Source: G963662265 sp963668545 (GTDB lineage: Bacteria; Spirochaetota; Spirochaetia; CADAEX01). Taken from it: DNA of 64,000 nucleotides. The position numbers and the translations under genes are program-made. Below the pieces are notes generated by a model, which saw only the letters and a list, made by a program, of their open reading frames with translations, ran no database searches and was not told the origin of the DNA. The stretch lies in NCBI GenBank assembly GCA_963668545.1, contig OY764868.1, positions 310,001-374,000 of the forward strand. Direction: 5' to 3'. This document shows positions 9,028 to 19,206 of the stretch, one piece after another; within the stretch, counting starts at the first letter, position 1, and each line of letters starts with the position of its first letter.

Positions 9028-10369
9028 TAAAATACTTCCTGAAGTAATAATTGCAGGAAGACCTAATGTTGGTAAATCAACTCTTTTTAACAGATTTATC
9101 AAAAAACGAAAGTCAATTACTGATCCGACACCCGGTGTAACACGGGATCCGGTAAGCGAAGTATGTATACTTGATAATATACGGATAAGACTTACAGATA
9201 CCGGCGGAGTAAAAGCAGAGCAGGAAGGGCTTGATAATCTTGTAACAGATAAAAGCCTTAAAATGATGGAAAAAGCTGATCTTATTCTTTTTATCCTTGA
9301 TGTAAAGGAGATAACAGGAGAGGATGAGACATTTATTGAAAAACTGAGACGCTTTAATGACAGGATAATACTGGTTGTCAATAAAATTGATTATCCTGAA
9401 AAAGAAAACGAGATGTGGAATTACTATTCATACGGATTTGAAAATGTGATTGGAATTTCTTCATCACATGGTTATAACATAGGTGAACTTGAAGAGAAAA
9501 TTGGTGAATTCCTGAGAGAGCATTGTGATATTGATGAGACTGATTATTCCGAAGAGGAATATAATGTCAGGCTTGCACTTTTGGGAAAACCCAATACTGG
9601 TAAATCAACACTTAACAATCTTCTTACAGGTAAGGATAACTCAATCGTGTCTGATATTCCCGGAACTACACGTGATATAGTTGAAGGGGACTTTATACAT
9701 AAAAATATTTATTATCAGATCATGGATACTGCAGGCATCAGGAGAAAAAACAAGGTAACAGATAATGTTGAATACTATTCAGTATCCCGTGCCATAAAAG
9801 CCATAGAAAATGCTGATGTTGTTCTTTTAATGATCGACGGAGTTGAAGGGCTCTCAGAGCAGGACAAGAAAATAGCAGGCCAGATTGTTAAAAAGGGTAA
9901 AGGGGTAATTATAGTCCTGAATAAATGGGACATGCTTGCCAAGGTCCCTAATCTGATAAATGCTATTGAAGACAGAATCAGGTTTATTTTCCCTATTCTT
10001 GAGTTTGCACCTATTGTCCCTATATCTGCGCTTGAAAACCAGGGAATAGATGAACTTATGAAAAATGTTTATAAAGTATGGCGGCAGCTCAATACCCGTG
10101 TTTCAACATCATCACTCAACAAGGCTCTGAAAGAATGGGTTGAAGACAATCCTCCACCGTCTGTGAGCGGAGTCAGATATAAAATAAGGTATATGACACA
10201 GACCAGCGCCAATCCAAGCAAGTTCCTTCTGTTTGTCAATAAGTCAAAGAAATTTCCCGCATTTTATGTATCATATATAAAAAACAAGATACGAAAAAGT
10301 TTTGGAGTAGGTTCAATTCCTGTTGAACTTTCACTCAAAGAAACAAGAAAAATATGGAAGGAAAGCTGA
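9002..10369 (+). CDS. der: Ribosome-assembly GTPase Der (EngA)
   Basis: Double GTPase needed for 50S subunit assembly. The 455-residue protein has two tandem G domains and a C-terminal KH-like domain. First domain: GRPNVGKSTLF (near residue 17), TPGVTRDP, DTGG and NKID. Second domain: GKPNTGKSTLN (near 196), IPGTTRD, DTAGIRRKNKV and NKWD. The KH-like part (about 360-450) contains the basic segment that contacts rRNA. The start overlaps the end of ptsI by 26 bp and the stop overlaps the next gene by 16 bp, so all three are probably co-transcribed. All G-box residues are intact. Confidence 0.97.
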   Translation: MNDLERTNNKILPEVIIAGRPNVGKSTLFNRFIKKRKSITDPTPGVTRDPVSEVCILDNIRIRLTDTGGVKAEQEGLDNLVTDKSLKMMEKADLILFILDVKEITGEDETFIEKLRRFNDRIILVVNKIDYPEKENEMWNYYSYGFENVIGISSSHGYNIGELEEKIGEFLREHCDIDETDYSEEEYNVRLALLGKPNTGKSTLNNLLTGKDNSIVSDIPGTTRDIVEGDFIHKNIYYQIMDTAGIRRKNKVTDNVEYYSVSRAIKAIENADVVLLMIDGVEGLSEQDKKIAGQIVKKGKGVIIVLNKWDMLAKVPNLINAIEDRIRFIFPILEFAPIVPISALENQGIDELMKNVYKVWRQLNTRVSTSSLNKALKEWVEDNPPPSVSGVRYKIRYMTQTSANPSKFLLFVNKSKKFPAFYVSYIKNKIRKSFGVGSIPVELSLKETRKIWKES

Positions 10370-11640
10370 AGTTATATTTACTGATTATAGTTTTATCTCT
10401 TTTACCGGGATTTATCCTCTATTCTGCTGAATCAAATGCAGACGGGGATATTATTCCTGATAATTATGAAGTAAGAAGAGAGTTTAAAAATATACTATTC
10501 GGCTCTGACAAAGAGATTGAAAACCAGAATATATCTGTAAGCGAATCATTCCTTACAGGAAAGCTTGTCCGTTTCAGTGTTCTGAACAAGGAATCCGCTT
10601 TTTATTTTCTTTTCATAAACGGAGACGATGAATCGTTTGAAGTTGTCTCTCCTGGAACATATATAATCAAGAGGGATAAAAAAAGCGCAAAGATACAGCA
10701 GATAAAAATCTTCCTTAAAAAATCAAGTGATACTTATATCAAGATAACAGAAGAGAGAGGCAGAACTCTTCTTGAAATGATGCTTTACAACTCCTTGATC
10801 TACCGGGACATCATAATTCCTGTTTCTGTTGATGAACTTGTCCTGTCTCCATTTGAAAGGATAGTTGAACTTTCAGATTATATTATTGACTGGTCTTTCA
10901 TGACTGCCAGTATTAATCTGGAGGAGAACAGAAAACTGAAAAAAATAAGCAGAATGATTGACGAAAGGCTTTCTACACTTAATGATTCAGAAGACGGAGC
11001 TCAGGATTCAAATGGTGATTTTGTATTTATAGATACACTTTCAAAACAGCAGAATAAAGCAGGATTCAACTGTTCTGGATTTGTAAAATGGATCTGTGAC
11101 GGGCTTTATTATGCTTCAAGCCGAAGGCTGATGGATATTGAGACTCTGAAAAAGAAGAATATAGATAAAAGAGCCACTCTTCTGAATTCCATTCTTGAGA
11201 ATGAGCGGGATCCATATTTCGGTCTTGACTGGACAAGAAACATAGCAATAAAAATAGCTGAACTTAAAGAGAGAGATGTTGACCCGGGTATGGTTGACCT
11301 TAGAGATTATCCCTTCAGCAGCTATATTAATGACAGGGGATATCAGGTTTCGGATCTGAAATCGATTCTCTATTACAGTGCCAAGGAAGATCCCGGTTAT
11401 TTTTATCTTGCATCAGTAAACGGTGATTTCGGAGATTCACCTGTTTTGCGCCAGCATTTCCATGTCGCAGCCCTTTTTCCGGTTTTTTCTGAAAACGGAG
11501 AGTTTATCCCTTCAGTATTTGAGAGAAACAGGAGAACAGATATTGATGAATTTATTGAAAAATACAGGAACGATTTTATCCATCTTGTCAAAATAAGAGC
11601 AGATAATGCATATATTCTACCTGAGACAGTAGTTGACTAA
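10354..11640 (+). CDS. Exported protein, possible NlpC/P60-like cysteine peptidase
   Basis: A 428-residue protein with an N-terminal signal peptide (about residues 5-24, ending near LYSAES). The first 200 residues resemble a beta-rich extracytoplasmic domain that I cannot name. Around residue 240 the motif FNCSGFVKWI resembles the catalytic Cys motif of NlpC/P60 peptidases (DCSGFV type). Near residue 370 the segment QHFHVAALFPVF places a His where that family has its catalytic His. The gap between Cys and His (about 130 residues) is longer than usual, so this is a tentative call. The start codon lies inside der, giving translational coupling. A peptidoglycan-acting role in the periplasm is an inference. 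Confidence 0.7.
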   Translation: MEGKLKLYLLIIVLSLLPGFILYSAESNADGDIIPDNYEVRREFKNILFGSDKEIENQNISVSESFLTGKLVRFSVLNKESAFYFLFINGDDESFEVVSPGTYIIKRDKKSAKIQQIKIFLKKSSDTYIKITEERGRTLLEMMLYNSLIYRDIIIPVSVDELVLSPFERIVELSDYIIDWSFMTASINLEENRKLKKISRMIDERLSTLNDSEDGAQDSNGDFVFIDTLSKQQNKAGFNCSGFVKWICDGLYYASSRRLMDIETLKKKNIDKRATLLNSILENERDPYFGLDWTRNIAIKIAELKERDVDPGMVDLRDYPFSSYINDRGYQVSDLKSILYYSAKEDPGYFYLASVNGDFGDSPVLRQHFHVAALFPVFSENGEFIPSVFERNRRTDIDEFIEKYRNDFIHLVKIRADNAYILPETVVD

Positions 11641-11685
11641 AATCAGGGATATTGCAAATAGCAGCTATTTAAGTTAAAAATAAGC

Positions 11686-12357
11686 ATGAAAGATGATCGA
11701 AAAATACATGCAGTACTGTTTGATGTTGATGGTACACTGTATCCCAACTATAAGATGTATATTATCTCGCTGCTTTTCTTTTTCCGGCACCCGCATATAG
11801 CAAGAACTTTCCAGAGGATGAGGAGAAAAGTCAGAAAAATAAAAAATACTGGAAATTTTCAGCAGGAACAGGCCAGGCTTATGGCTGAAGAACTCGGAAC
11901 AACAACAGAAGAAGCTTTTATCATTCTCGAAAAATATATATACGGACAGTTTGTTGATATGTTCAGCTGGATTAAACCATTTAAAGTTATAAAAAGCATG
12001 CTTGGGGAGTTCCGCCAGAACGGACTGAAGCTGGGTGTTATATCTGACTTCCCGGTTAAAAAGAAACTTTCATTTCTTGAGCTTGATGAATTCTGGGACA
12101 TTGTAATGTCTGCCGATGAAATGGGGGCTCTTAAACCAAAAAAAGATGCATTCAGGAAAGCTTCGGAAAAACTAAATATACCTCCCGAAAGAATAATTTA
12201 TGTTGGTAATCATTATCTTTATGATATAATAGGAGCCGGCAGTGCAGGTATGATTACAGCCCATTTCAGCAGAAGAAAAAGATCTGACAGCAAAGCTGAT
12301 TTTACATTCAGCCGCTATAAAGATCTCAGGGACTTTGTACTAAATAATTTAAATTAA
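11686..12357 (+). CDS. HAD-superfamily hydrolase
   Basis: A 223-residue haloacid-dehalogenase-like hydrolase. Motif I is LFDVDGTLYP with nucleophile Asp13 and acid/base Asp15. A helical cap follows (about 22-95), then motif II in LGVISDFP, the Lys in ALKPKKDAF (motif III) and YVGNHYLYDIIGA as motif IV, where the usual first Asp is replaced by Asn while the second Asp remains. The substrate is probably a small phosphorylated metabolite but cannot be deduced. It sits 45 bp after the exported protein and is probably in the same transcript. Confidence 0.85.
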   Translation: MKDDRKIHAVLFDVDGTLYPNYKMYIISLLFFFRHPHIARTFQRMRRKVRKIKNTGNFQQEQARLMAEELGTTTEEAFIILEKYIYGQFVDMFSWIKPFKVIKSMLGEFRQNGLKLGVISDFPVKKKLSFLELDEFWDIVMSADEMGALKPKKDAFRKASEKLNIPPERIIYVGNHYLYDIIGAGSAGMITAHFSRRKRSDSKADFTFSRYKDLRDFVLNNLN

Positions 12358-12502
12358 ACGAAGTTCAGTTTTTTAAACATAGTAAATAATATGTGATATA
12401 CAGGTATTAGCTGACAGATAATACTTAAATAAAACAATGTGTTGGGCTGTAATAATTCATGTAACTTTACATTCGGCCAATTTAATAATTTGGAGTTGAT
12501 TT

Positions 12503-15500
12503 ATGCTATTTTCGCTGGGAAACCTACTTACAATTGCCATAGTTCTGATAATCTTAGCAGTATACAGACAGATCGATCTTAATAACAGAAGCCTCGACAA
12601 GATGAAGAAATATTTTTCCAGAATAAAAGAGGAACTGGATGCAATTGTAGAAGAAAAAGCAATGGGGCTTAAAGATCTCTCAATAGAACTGAATGTACAT
12701 GAGAAAACAGTCAAAGAAGTTTATAACAGGATTGAGCAGAGAAGCAGCGAACTTTCAGAAAGGGCAGGAGAAATTGAGAGTATACATGAAAGGATTGATA
12801 ATTATGATGCTGTTCTGAAAGAACTTGCTGATATGACCCACAGGGTGGATGAAAACCTCAAGAAACTTCATGATGAATCAATTTTTGTAGATACTGTCGG
12901 GAAGAAGATAAGAGAAGCAGCCTCGGGTATTGAAAAGCTTGATAAACGGATTCCTGCAATAGTTGACAGTTTTGAAAAAATAAACAGTGAAAGCTTTGAT
13001 GCAGTAAAGGCAACAGTTTTCAATGATATTGATAAAAAATCTTCTGAACTTAAATCGCGTATGGAGTCTGCCGAGGAAAATGTTTCTAGATTTACTGAAC
13101 ACATTGAAGAACTTCTCACTCAGCGGGACAATGTCAGGGACGAAACACTGGTTGATATAAAAAAGTATCTTGATGATTTATCCGACAGCCTTAAGACAGA
13201 GGCAGACAGGGTTGAAGAGGATGTTAGAAACAGACTTTTTTCAGCCGGAGAAGAGGGAATTGCTCTTTCAGAAGATGTTCTCAAAAAGTTTAAAAATCAT
13301 ATTGATGAAAGAGCTGAAGATATTAATGCAGATATAACAGGAAACCTTGCTCTCCTTGAAGGTCGAATCAAGGAATACTATGACCGGATCAACAGTGAAG
13401 TTTCTGAATTTGAAAGCAAAGTCGGAGGCAAAAGCGGTGAGCTTCAGACCCTGAGAAATGATATACTGGAGCTTGATGACAAAGTACATGCCCTGATTGA
13501 CAACAGTGCAGAGCAGCTGTCCGAGCTGGAAAGCAAAAGAGATGATCTTAAAGAGAGTTTCCTTTCAAGGATTACTGAGGACGTTGAAGCCCGTGCAGAA
13601 GCCTTCAGGGAATCGCTTGTTGAAATTGAAAACATATACAAGGAACGTTTCAGTCATATTGAAGATAAAACCAGAGAGTTTGAAGAATCCCATTTTTCAC
13701 ACCTGCATGATGAGATTACTGAAAAAGCACTTCTTGTCAAGAATGAAGCTTTTGAAAAATGCAGCGAGATAGAGAAACGGCTTCTCAACAGGTATGAAGA
13801 GCTTTTTAATGATATAAACAGTTTTGAACATTCACTTGATGTGAAAGATGGCCGACTTGACGAGCTTAAAAAAGAGGTTTCAAGAGTTGAAGAGGCTGTA
13901 TCCGACAGGTTTGAATCTTTCAGTTCTGATGTATCACTCCTGGAAAGAAAGCAGGAGCAGTTTTCTGAAATTTTTGCAGAAAAGCTTGATAATGAAATGA
14001 AATCAAAGGTTACAGAGTTCATTGAAAAAACTGAAGCGATTGAAAACAGGTCTCTTTCAAAAGTAGAGGATAATGTATCTGAATATGAAAAAAATCTTAT
14101 CTACAGAATTGAATCACTGGAAAATATTGAACATGATATAGAAAAACTTGATGAAAACCTGAAGGCAATGCTGGATAAAGTGAGCGGTAAACTGAGGGAT
14201 GATCTTAAATCATTTGAAATTGCGCTTGAAGCTGAAAAAAATGAACAGAAGGAAAAGCTTGAAAGTGACTTCTCTGAAATAAGGGAAACCCTTAAAGCTC
14301 TTGAAGACAAGATTTCCGAACTCAAGCAGAAGGCCTATGAAAATGTTACAGAAAAGCTTCAGGTTTTTGAAGATGAGTTTTTTGCAGATATAAAGACAAG
14401 AAGTGAAAATATGCAGAAGGAACTTCTCAAGTGGCAGAGCGGAGTGGAAGAAAGGATTGAAAAAATATCTGTTGAAAAACTCGGTGTAAGGGAAGAAATA
14501 GAAAACAAGTATGTTGAGGATCTCAGGGAGCAGGTTACAGATCTTTATGAAAAGGCAAGGCAGCAGTTCCAGAAATCGGAAAGCAACATCAGCCTGATGA
14601 ACAGTGAAGTTAATGAAAAAATAGAAAGCACTGAAAGGAATATCAGTGATTTTACAGAATCGCTTGCCAGGGAAATTGATGATATCAAGGTATCAAGTAC
14701 CAATAAATTCAATAAGGAGTTTGCAGAATACCATACAGGACTTGATGAGAAACTCAGGCAGTATGAGAAGGATATGGATGGGCGGCTGAGCCTGTTTTCT
14801 GATACGATTGAAAACAACAGGAAAGATCTTCTTGATAATATCGACTCTACCAGGTCGGATATGCAGATATGGCATGCAAATGTGGAGCAGAACCTCAAGG
14901 AGACAGAAGGCGACCTTTCGGACCAGGTAAACAAGATCCGGAATGAACTTATGGGTTACCTTGAAGCTGTAAAGACCGAATATTCAGAACAGAAGAATGA
15001 ACTCTTAAACGATTCTCTTGCTGTAAGGGAAGGTTTTCAGAACCGGCTTAATGAAATCGGGCTGGAAATCAGCAGGCTCGGCGAGGAGCTTGAGGAAAAA
15101 TCCAGAATATCAATTGAAAAGCTGAAAAATGATTCAGGAATATTCATGATTGATTTCCAGAAAAAAACAAGGGAGCTTGAACAGGAAATCGATAACAGAA
15201 TAAAGGAGTTCAGAACAGGTGTTCAGGAAACAAGGGAAAAAACTGAGGTGTCTGAAAAGAAACTGCTTGGAAAAATTTCTGAAAGTGCGAAGATCCTGAA
15301 TGTTACTCTGGAGGAAATTGATAAAAAACAGAAAAATTTTATTAATCAGACAAAGATATTTGAAAGAGCTGATTCAATGAAGCTTGCACTCCAGGAGAAG
15401 ATTGAAGACCTTAAAGGTGAAATTATCAAGGTGGATGCACAGAGCAGGGACATCAAGGCGGCAGAGAAGAAGTTTGACAGTATAAGAAAGCTTGGAGATG

Positions 15501-16231
15501 AAGTTTCCAAAAAGCTGTCCAGGTTTCTTGCGGAAAAAAGACGTATTGATGATATGGAAGGGGACTTTAAAAAGCTTCTCAACATGTCCCAGGCTGTTGA
15601 TATAAAGCTTGACCAGATAACAGGTGTGTATGACAACCTTCAGGAAAATGAGGCAAAACTCCGTTCATTTGACTCCCTGTTCGGAACAGTTGCCGAGAAA
15701 TTTGAAAGACTTGAAAAGAAGGAAGGAATTCTGGAGGCCACTACAGAAGGGGTTGACAAGAATTTCCAGACTCTCAGTGATATTGAAAGGATACTCAGGG
15801 ATGTTACAGAAGCTGTAGAAATACTTCCGATGAAACTCAACGAGATAGATAACCGTGTTAAAAAGATAGGTCTTGAGAAAGGTGAGGCTGACAGGGTAAT
15901 AGATAAACTCAAGGACCTTAGCGGCATGGTTGATGATGTTGAGGACAGAATGGAAAAGATCCAGAATGCAAGGGAATGGCTTGCAAGGACTGAAACCAGA
16001 CTGGAAGATGCCGGCAAAAAGGCTGAAGAAAATATCAAACTTCTTGGTTCACTTCTGGATAAAGATAAAAAAGCAAAGAAGGGGGGCAAAAACGGAGCAC
16101 CTTCTCTTGATAAGAGGGAAATGGTTGTAAAACTTGCCCATCAGGGGTGGTCTCCTGATAATATTGCCCAGGCTACAGGCCTCAGCAGGGGCGAAGTTGA
16201 ACTTATTCTTGAAATAATGCCCAATAAATAG
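12503..16231 (+). CDS. Giant membrane-anchored coiled-coil protein (SpiroCoCo type)
   Basis: A 1242-residue protein with one N-terminal transmembrane helix (about residues 5-22), some 1150 residues of almost uninterrupted charged coiled coil, and a short C-terminal domain. The C-terminal 40 residues (MVVKLAHQGWSPDNIAQATG followed by LSRGEVELILEI) look like a small helix-turn-helix of the kind that ends spirochaete coiled-coil proteins; I recall the family name SpiroCoCo, from memory. The coil has heptad-like spacing and many Glu/Lys pairs. The start is supported by GGAG eight bases before the ATG. A scaffold or cytoskeletal role linking the inner membrane to a cytoplasmic partner is plausible but not shown. 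It occupies the position where hrcA sits in many grpE-dnaK-dnaJ clusters. Confidence 0.85.
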   Translation: MLFSLGNLLTIAIVLIILAVYRQIDLNNRSLDKMKKYFSRIKEELDAIVEEKAMGLKDLSIELNVHEKTVKEVYNRIEQRSSELSERAGEIESIHERIDNYDAVLKELADMTHRVDENLKKLHDESIFVDTVGKKIREAASGIEKLDKRIPAIVDSFEKINSESFDAVKATVFNDIDKKSSELKSRMESAEENVSRFTEHIEELLTQRDNVRDETLVDIKKYLDDLSDSLKTEADRVEEDVRNRLFSAGEEGIALSEDVLKKFKNHIDERAEDINADITGNLALLEGRIKEYYDRINSEVSEFESKVGGKSGELQTLRNDILELDDKVHALIDNSAEQLSELESKRDDLKESFLSRITEDVEARAEAFRESLVEIENIYKERFSHIEDKTREFEESHFSHLHDEITEKALLVKNEAFEKCSEIEKRLLNRYEELFNDINSFEHSLDVKDGRLDELKKEVSRVEEAVSDRFESFSSDVSLLERKQEQFSEIFAEKLDNEMKSKVTEFIEKTEAIENRSLSKVEDNVSEYEKNLIYRIESLENIEHDIEKLDENLKAMLDKVSGKLRDDLKSFEIALEAEKNEQKEKLESDFSEIRETLKALEDKISELKQKAYENVTEKLQVFEDEFFADIKTRSENMQKELLKWQSGVEERIEKISVEKLGVREEIENKYVEDLREQVTDLYEKARQQFQKSESNISLMNSEVNEKIESTERNISDFTESLAREIDDIKVSSTNKFNKEFAEYHTGLDEKLRQYEKDMDGRLSLFSDTIENNRKDLLDNIDSTRSDMQIWHANVEQNLKETEGDLSDQVNKIRNELMGYLEAVKTEYSEQKNELLNDSLAVREGFQNRLNEIGLEISRLGEELEEKSRISIEKLKNDSGIFMIDFQKKTRELEQEIDNRIKEFRTGVQETREKTEVSEKKLLGKISESAKILNVTLEEIDKKQKNFINQTKIFERADSMKLALQEKIEDLKGEIIKVDAQSRDIKAAEKKFDSIRKLGDEVSKKLSRFLAEKRRIDDMEGDFKKLLNMSQAVDIKLDQITGVYDNLQENEAKLRSFDSLFGTVAEKFERLEKKEGILEATTEGVDKNFQTLSDIERILRDVTEAVEILPMKLNEIDNRVKKIGLEKGEADRVIDKLKDLSGMVDDVEDRMEKIQNAREWLARTETRLEDAGKKAEENIKLLGSLLDKDKKAKKGGKNGAPSLDKREMVVKLAHQGWSPDNIAQATGLSRGEVELILEIMPNK

Positions 16232-16270
16232 AAATAAATTAAATCTTCATGATGTAAATAATTAAAAGAC

Positions 16271-16299
16271 TTGACCCTTTTTCTCTGCGTTAGTATTTT
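16271..16299 (+). promoter_or_regulatory. Probable promoter of grpE-dnaK-dnaJ
   Basis: TTGACC at 16271-16276, a 17-bp spacer and TATTTT at 16294-16299. The predicted 5' leader of grpE is about 140 nt and contains a short inverted repeat (CTGCTG at 16374-16379 with CAGCAG at 16395-16400). I see no CIRCE element (TTAGCACTC-N9-GAGTGCTAA) here. Confidence 0.45.
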
Positions 16300-16444
16300 A
16301 TTTTTAAGGATTGCTGACCTGTATCCGGGATCACCGTGTATCATTATAATACCATTAATTACGGCAGATCCCTCTGCTGTGTTATTCAGAAATTCAGCAG
16401 TCCCTGAAAACAATTGTAACACATAATTAAGAGGACACTGTACT

Positions 16445-17089
16445 GTGAAAAAAAAGGAAGCTGAAGCGGAAAAACCTGAAAAAGATGAAACTTTAAACAC
16501 CGGGAAAGATGAAAAATCCAGTGTTGAAAAAGAGACATCTGAAGAAATAAAACCTGAATGCAGAGAAAATGATGTGGAATCAAAATTAAAAGAGCTTGAA
16601 TCAGAAAATGCTGAACTCAAGGATAAATTCCTCAGAAAACATGCTGATTTTGAAAACTTCAGAAAAAGGATGTTTAAGGAAAAGGAAGATTCCATAAAAT
16701 ATGCAAACTCCAATCTTCTTGGAGATCTTATTCCGATTATTGATGATTTTGAGAGGGCAATAAATTCAGCAGAAAATTCAAAGGATTTTGATACTTTCCT
16801 TAAAGGTGTTGAGATGATTGAAAAACAGTTTGCATCCATGCTTGAAAAGAAGTGGGGACTTAAACGTTTTGATGCAACAGGCGAAAGTTTTGATCCTGAA
16901 AAACATGAAGCATTCATGATGGAAGAATCTGCTGATATTGATGAACCTCAGGTTGTTGAGGTTTTTCAGAAGGGATATCAGCTGAATGACAGGGTTATCA
17001 GACATGCTAAGGTAAAGGTTTCAATGCCTTTGAAAAACAGTGATGCTGATGAAGCAAATGGAGAAAAAAAACCTGAGGTTCAGGAATAA
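16445..17089 (+). CDS. grpE: Nucleotide-exchange factor GrpE
   Basis: Cochaperone that releases ADP from DnaK. The 214-residue protein starts at GTG 16445, with AAGAGGA about nine bases upstream. It has an acidic, disordered N-terminus (about 1-45), a long dimerising helix (ELKDKFLRKHADFENFRKR), a four-helix region and the C-terminal beta domain ending in VFQKGYQLNDRVIRHAKV, the most conserved GrpE signature. The last 20 residues are a charged tail. It precedes dnaK by 167 bp. Confidence 0.96.
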   Translation: MKKKEAEAEKPEKDETLNTGKDEKSSVEKETSEEIKPECRENDVESKLKELESENAELKDKFLRKHADFENFRKRMFKEKEDSIKYANSNLLGDLIPIIDDFERAINSAENSKDFDTFLKGVEMIEKQFASMLEKKWGLKRFDATGESFDPEKHEAFMMEESADIDEPQVVEVFQKGYQLNDRVIRHAKVKVSMPLKNSDADEANGEKKPEVQE

Positions 17090-17256
17090 ATAATAATTAA
17101 AAGCGGTGTAATCTTATCAATATTGGATTACCAGCTCAGAAAGGCACCAATGCCGTTCAGAATATGAAAGTACGGCGCAATAAGGGATTCTGGTGTTTAT
17201 TCAGGATCTGATAAATCGGTAGACAGGTGCTTATAAATCGTTTTAGGAGAAAAAAG

Positions 17257-19188
17257 ATGGGTAGAGTCATTGGTATTGACCTTGGAACAACCAATTCATG
17301 TGTATCTGTAATGGAAGGAGGGGAACCTGTTGTAATTCAGAATTCTGAAGGACAGAGAACAACACCTTCGATTGTAGGTTTTACAGATAAAGGGGAAAGA
17401 CTTGTAGGACAGCCTGCAAAAAACCAGATAGTAACAAACCCTGAGAATACTGTTTATTCTATCAAAAGATTTATGGGAAGCAGGTTTTCAGAAATTTCAG
17501 GAGAAATACCTCTTGTATCCTATAAAATTGAAGAAGCGCCTAATAAAGATATCAGGGTGAATATAAGAGGAAAACAGTATTCAGCTCCTGAAATATCAGC
17601 TGCTGTTCTTCAGAAGATGAAAAAAACTGCAGAAGATTACCTCGGAGAAACTGTTACAGAGGCTGTTATAACTGTACCTGCATATTTTAACGACTCCCAG
17701 AGACAGGCGACAAAAGATGCGGGAAGGATTGCAGGGCTTGATGTAAAAAGAATAGTAAACGAACCTACAGCAGCATCTCTCGCATACGGTTTCGGAAAGG
17801 ATCAGAAAGATGAAAAAATAGCTGTATATGACCTTGGCGGAGGTACATTTGATATCTCAATTCTTGAACTCGGTGACGGGGTCTTTGAAGTAAAATCAAC
17901 AAACGGCGATACTCACCTCGGAGGAGATAATTTTGACCAGCTTATAATGAGGTGGCTTATTGATACTTTCAAGGCAGATACAGGTATAGATCTTTCTCAG
18001 GATAAAATGGCGCTTCAGAGGCTTAAAGAGGCAGCTGAAAAGGCGAAAATCGAGCTTTCAAGTACACAGTCTACTGATATTAACCTTCCGTTTATCACAG
18101 CTGATGCTTCAGGACCGAAACACCTTCAGTATAATCTTACAAGGGCAAAATTCGAACAGATGGCTGATGACCTTATCCAGAGGACAAAAGGTCCCTGTAT
18201 AAAAGCTCTCAAAGATGCAGGTGTAACTGCTGCTGATATCGATGAAGTTATTCTTGTCGGTGGTTCTACCAGAATGCCTGCAGTTCAGGCTATTGTCAAA
18301 GAGATCTTCAACAAGGAGCCCAACAGAAGTGTAAACCCTGATGAGGTTGTTGCCATGGGTGCTGCTATCCAGGGGGGAATACTGGGAGGAGATGTAAAAG
18401 ATGTCCTTCTTCTTGACGTTACTCCGCTTTCACTGGGTATTGAAACACTGGGCGGTGTATTTACAAAACTTATAGAAAGGAATACAACAATTCCTACAAA
18501 GAAAAGCCAGATCTTTTCGACAGCTGCCGACAGCCAGACAGCAGTATCAATACATGTTCTTCAGGGAGAAAGGGAAATGGCTGCCCAGAACAGAACACTG
18601 GGAAAATTTGACCTTGTAGGTATTCCTGCAGCTCCGAGAGGGGTGCCTCAGATTGAGGTTGCTTTTGATATAGATGCAAATGGTATTGTACATGTATCTG
18701 CCAAGGATATGGCAACAGGTAAAGAACAGAAGATCAGGATTGAATCATCTTCGGGACTTTCAGAAAGTGAAATCAATAAAATGGTTGATGAAGCAGCAGC
18801 TCACGCTGAAGAGGATAAGAGGGAAAAGGAAAAAGTAGAGGTTAAAAATGAAGCTGATGCAATGATCTACTCAACTGAAAAATCCCTTAAGGAATACGGT
18901 GATAAGGTTTCTGCTGACGACAGGGGAAAAATTGAATCAGCTCTTTCAGACCTCAAGGCTGCTTCCCAGACAGACAATATTGAGGATATCAAAGCCAAGG
19001 TAGAAGCACTGAAACAGGCTTCATATAAACTGGCGGAAGAGATGTATAAAAATGCATCACAGGACTCCGGAGCACAGGGGGCTGATCCTCAGGGGGCATC
19101 AGAATCCCAGCAGGGCGGTTCTCAGCAGAATGATGATTCAACTGTTGAGGATGCTGATTATGAAGTTGTTGATGATGATAAAAAATAA
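17257..19188 (+). CDS. dnaK: Chaperone DnaK (Hsp70)
   Basis: ATP-dependent chaperone. The 643-residue protein starts at ATG 17257, where AGGAGA is correctly spaced at 17245-17250; the open frame upstream (from 17227) lacks a ribosome site. The ATPase domain shows GIDLGTTNSCVSVMEGG, VYDLGGGTFDISIL and VGGSTRMP; the linker DVLLLDVTPLSLG and the substrate domain with NTTIPTKKSQ follow. The C-terminal lid ends in a Gln/Gly-rich linker and the acidic tail EDADYEVVDDDKK, as expected for cytosolic DnaK. The middle of a grpE-dnaK-dnaJ operon. Confidence 0.98.
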   Translation: MGRVIGIDLGTTNSCVSVMEGGEPVVIQNSEGQRTTPSIVGFTDKGERLVGQPAKNQIVTNPENTVYSIKRFMGSRFSEISGEIPLVSYKIEEAPNKDIRVNIRGKQYSAPEISAAVLQKMKKTAEDYLGETVTEAVITVPAYFNDSQRQATKDAGRIAGLDVKRIVNEPTAASLAYGFGKDQKDEKIAVYDLGGGTFDISILELGDGVFEVKSTNGDTHLGGDNFDQLIMRWLIDTFKADTGIDLSQDKMALQRLKEAAEKAKIELSSTQSTDINLPFITADASGPKHLQYNLTRAKFEQMADDLIQRTKGPCIKALKDAGVTAADIDEVILVGGSTRMPAVQAIVKEIFNKEPNRSVNPDEVVAMGAAIQGGILGGDVKDVLLLDVTPLSLGIETLGGVFTKLIERNTTIPTKKSQIFSTAADSQTAVSIHVLQGEREMAAQNRTLGKFDLVGIPAAPRGVPQIEVAFDIDANGIVHVSAKDMATGKEQKIRIESSSGLSESEINKMVDEAAAHAEEDKREKEKVEVKNEADAMIYSTEKSLKEYGDKVSADDRGKIESALSDLKAASQTDNIEDIKAKVEALKQASYKLAEEMYKNASQDSGAQGADPQGASESQQGGSQQNDDSTVEDADYEVVDDDKK

Positions 19189-19206
19189 ATTTTACGGTGC
19201 TGAAAT

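Noticed and set aside
16232..17256. CIRCE/HrcA operator before grpE or dnaK
   Set aside because: No TTAGCACTC-N9-GAGTGCTAA match in either intergenic region.
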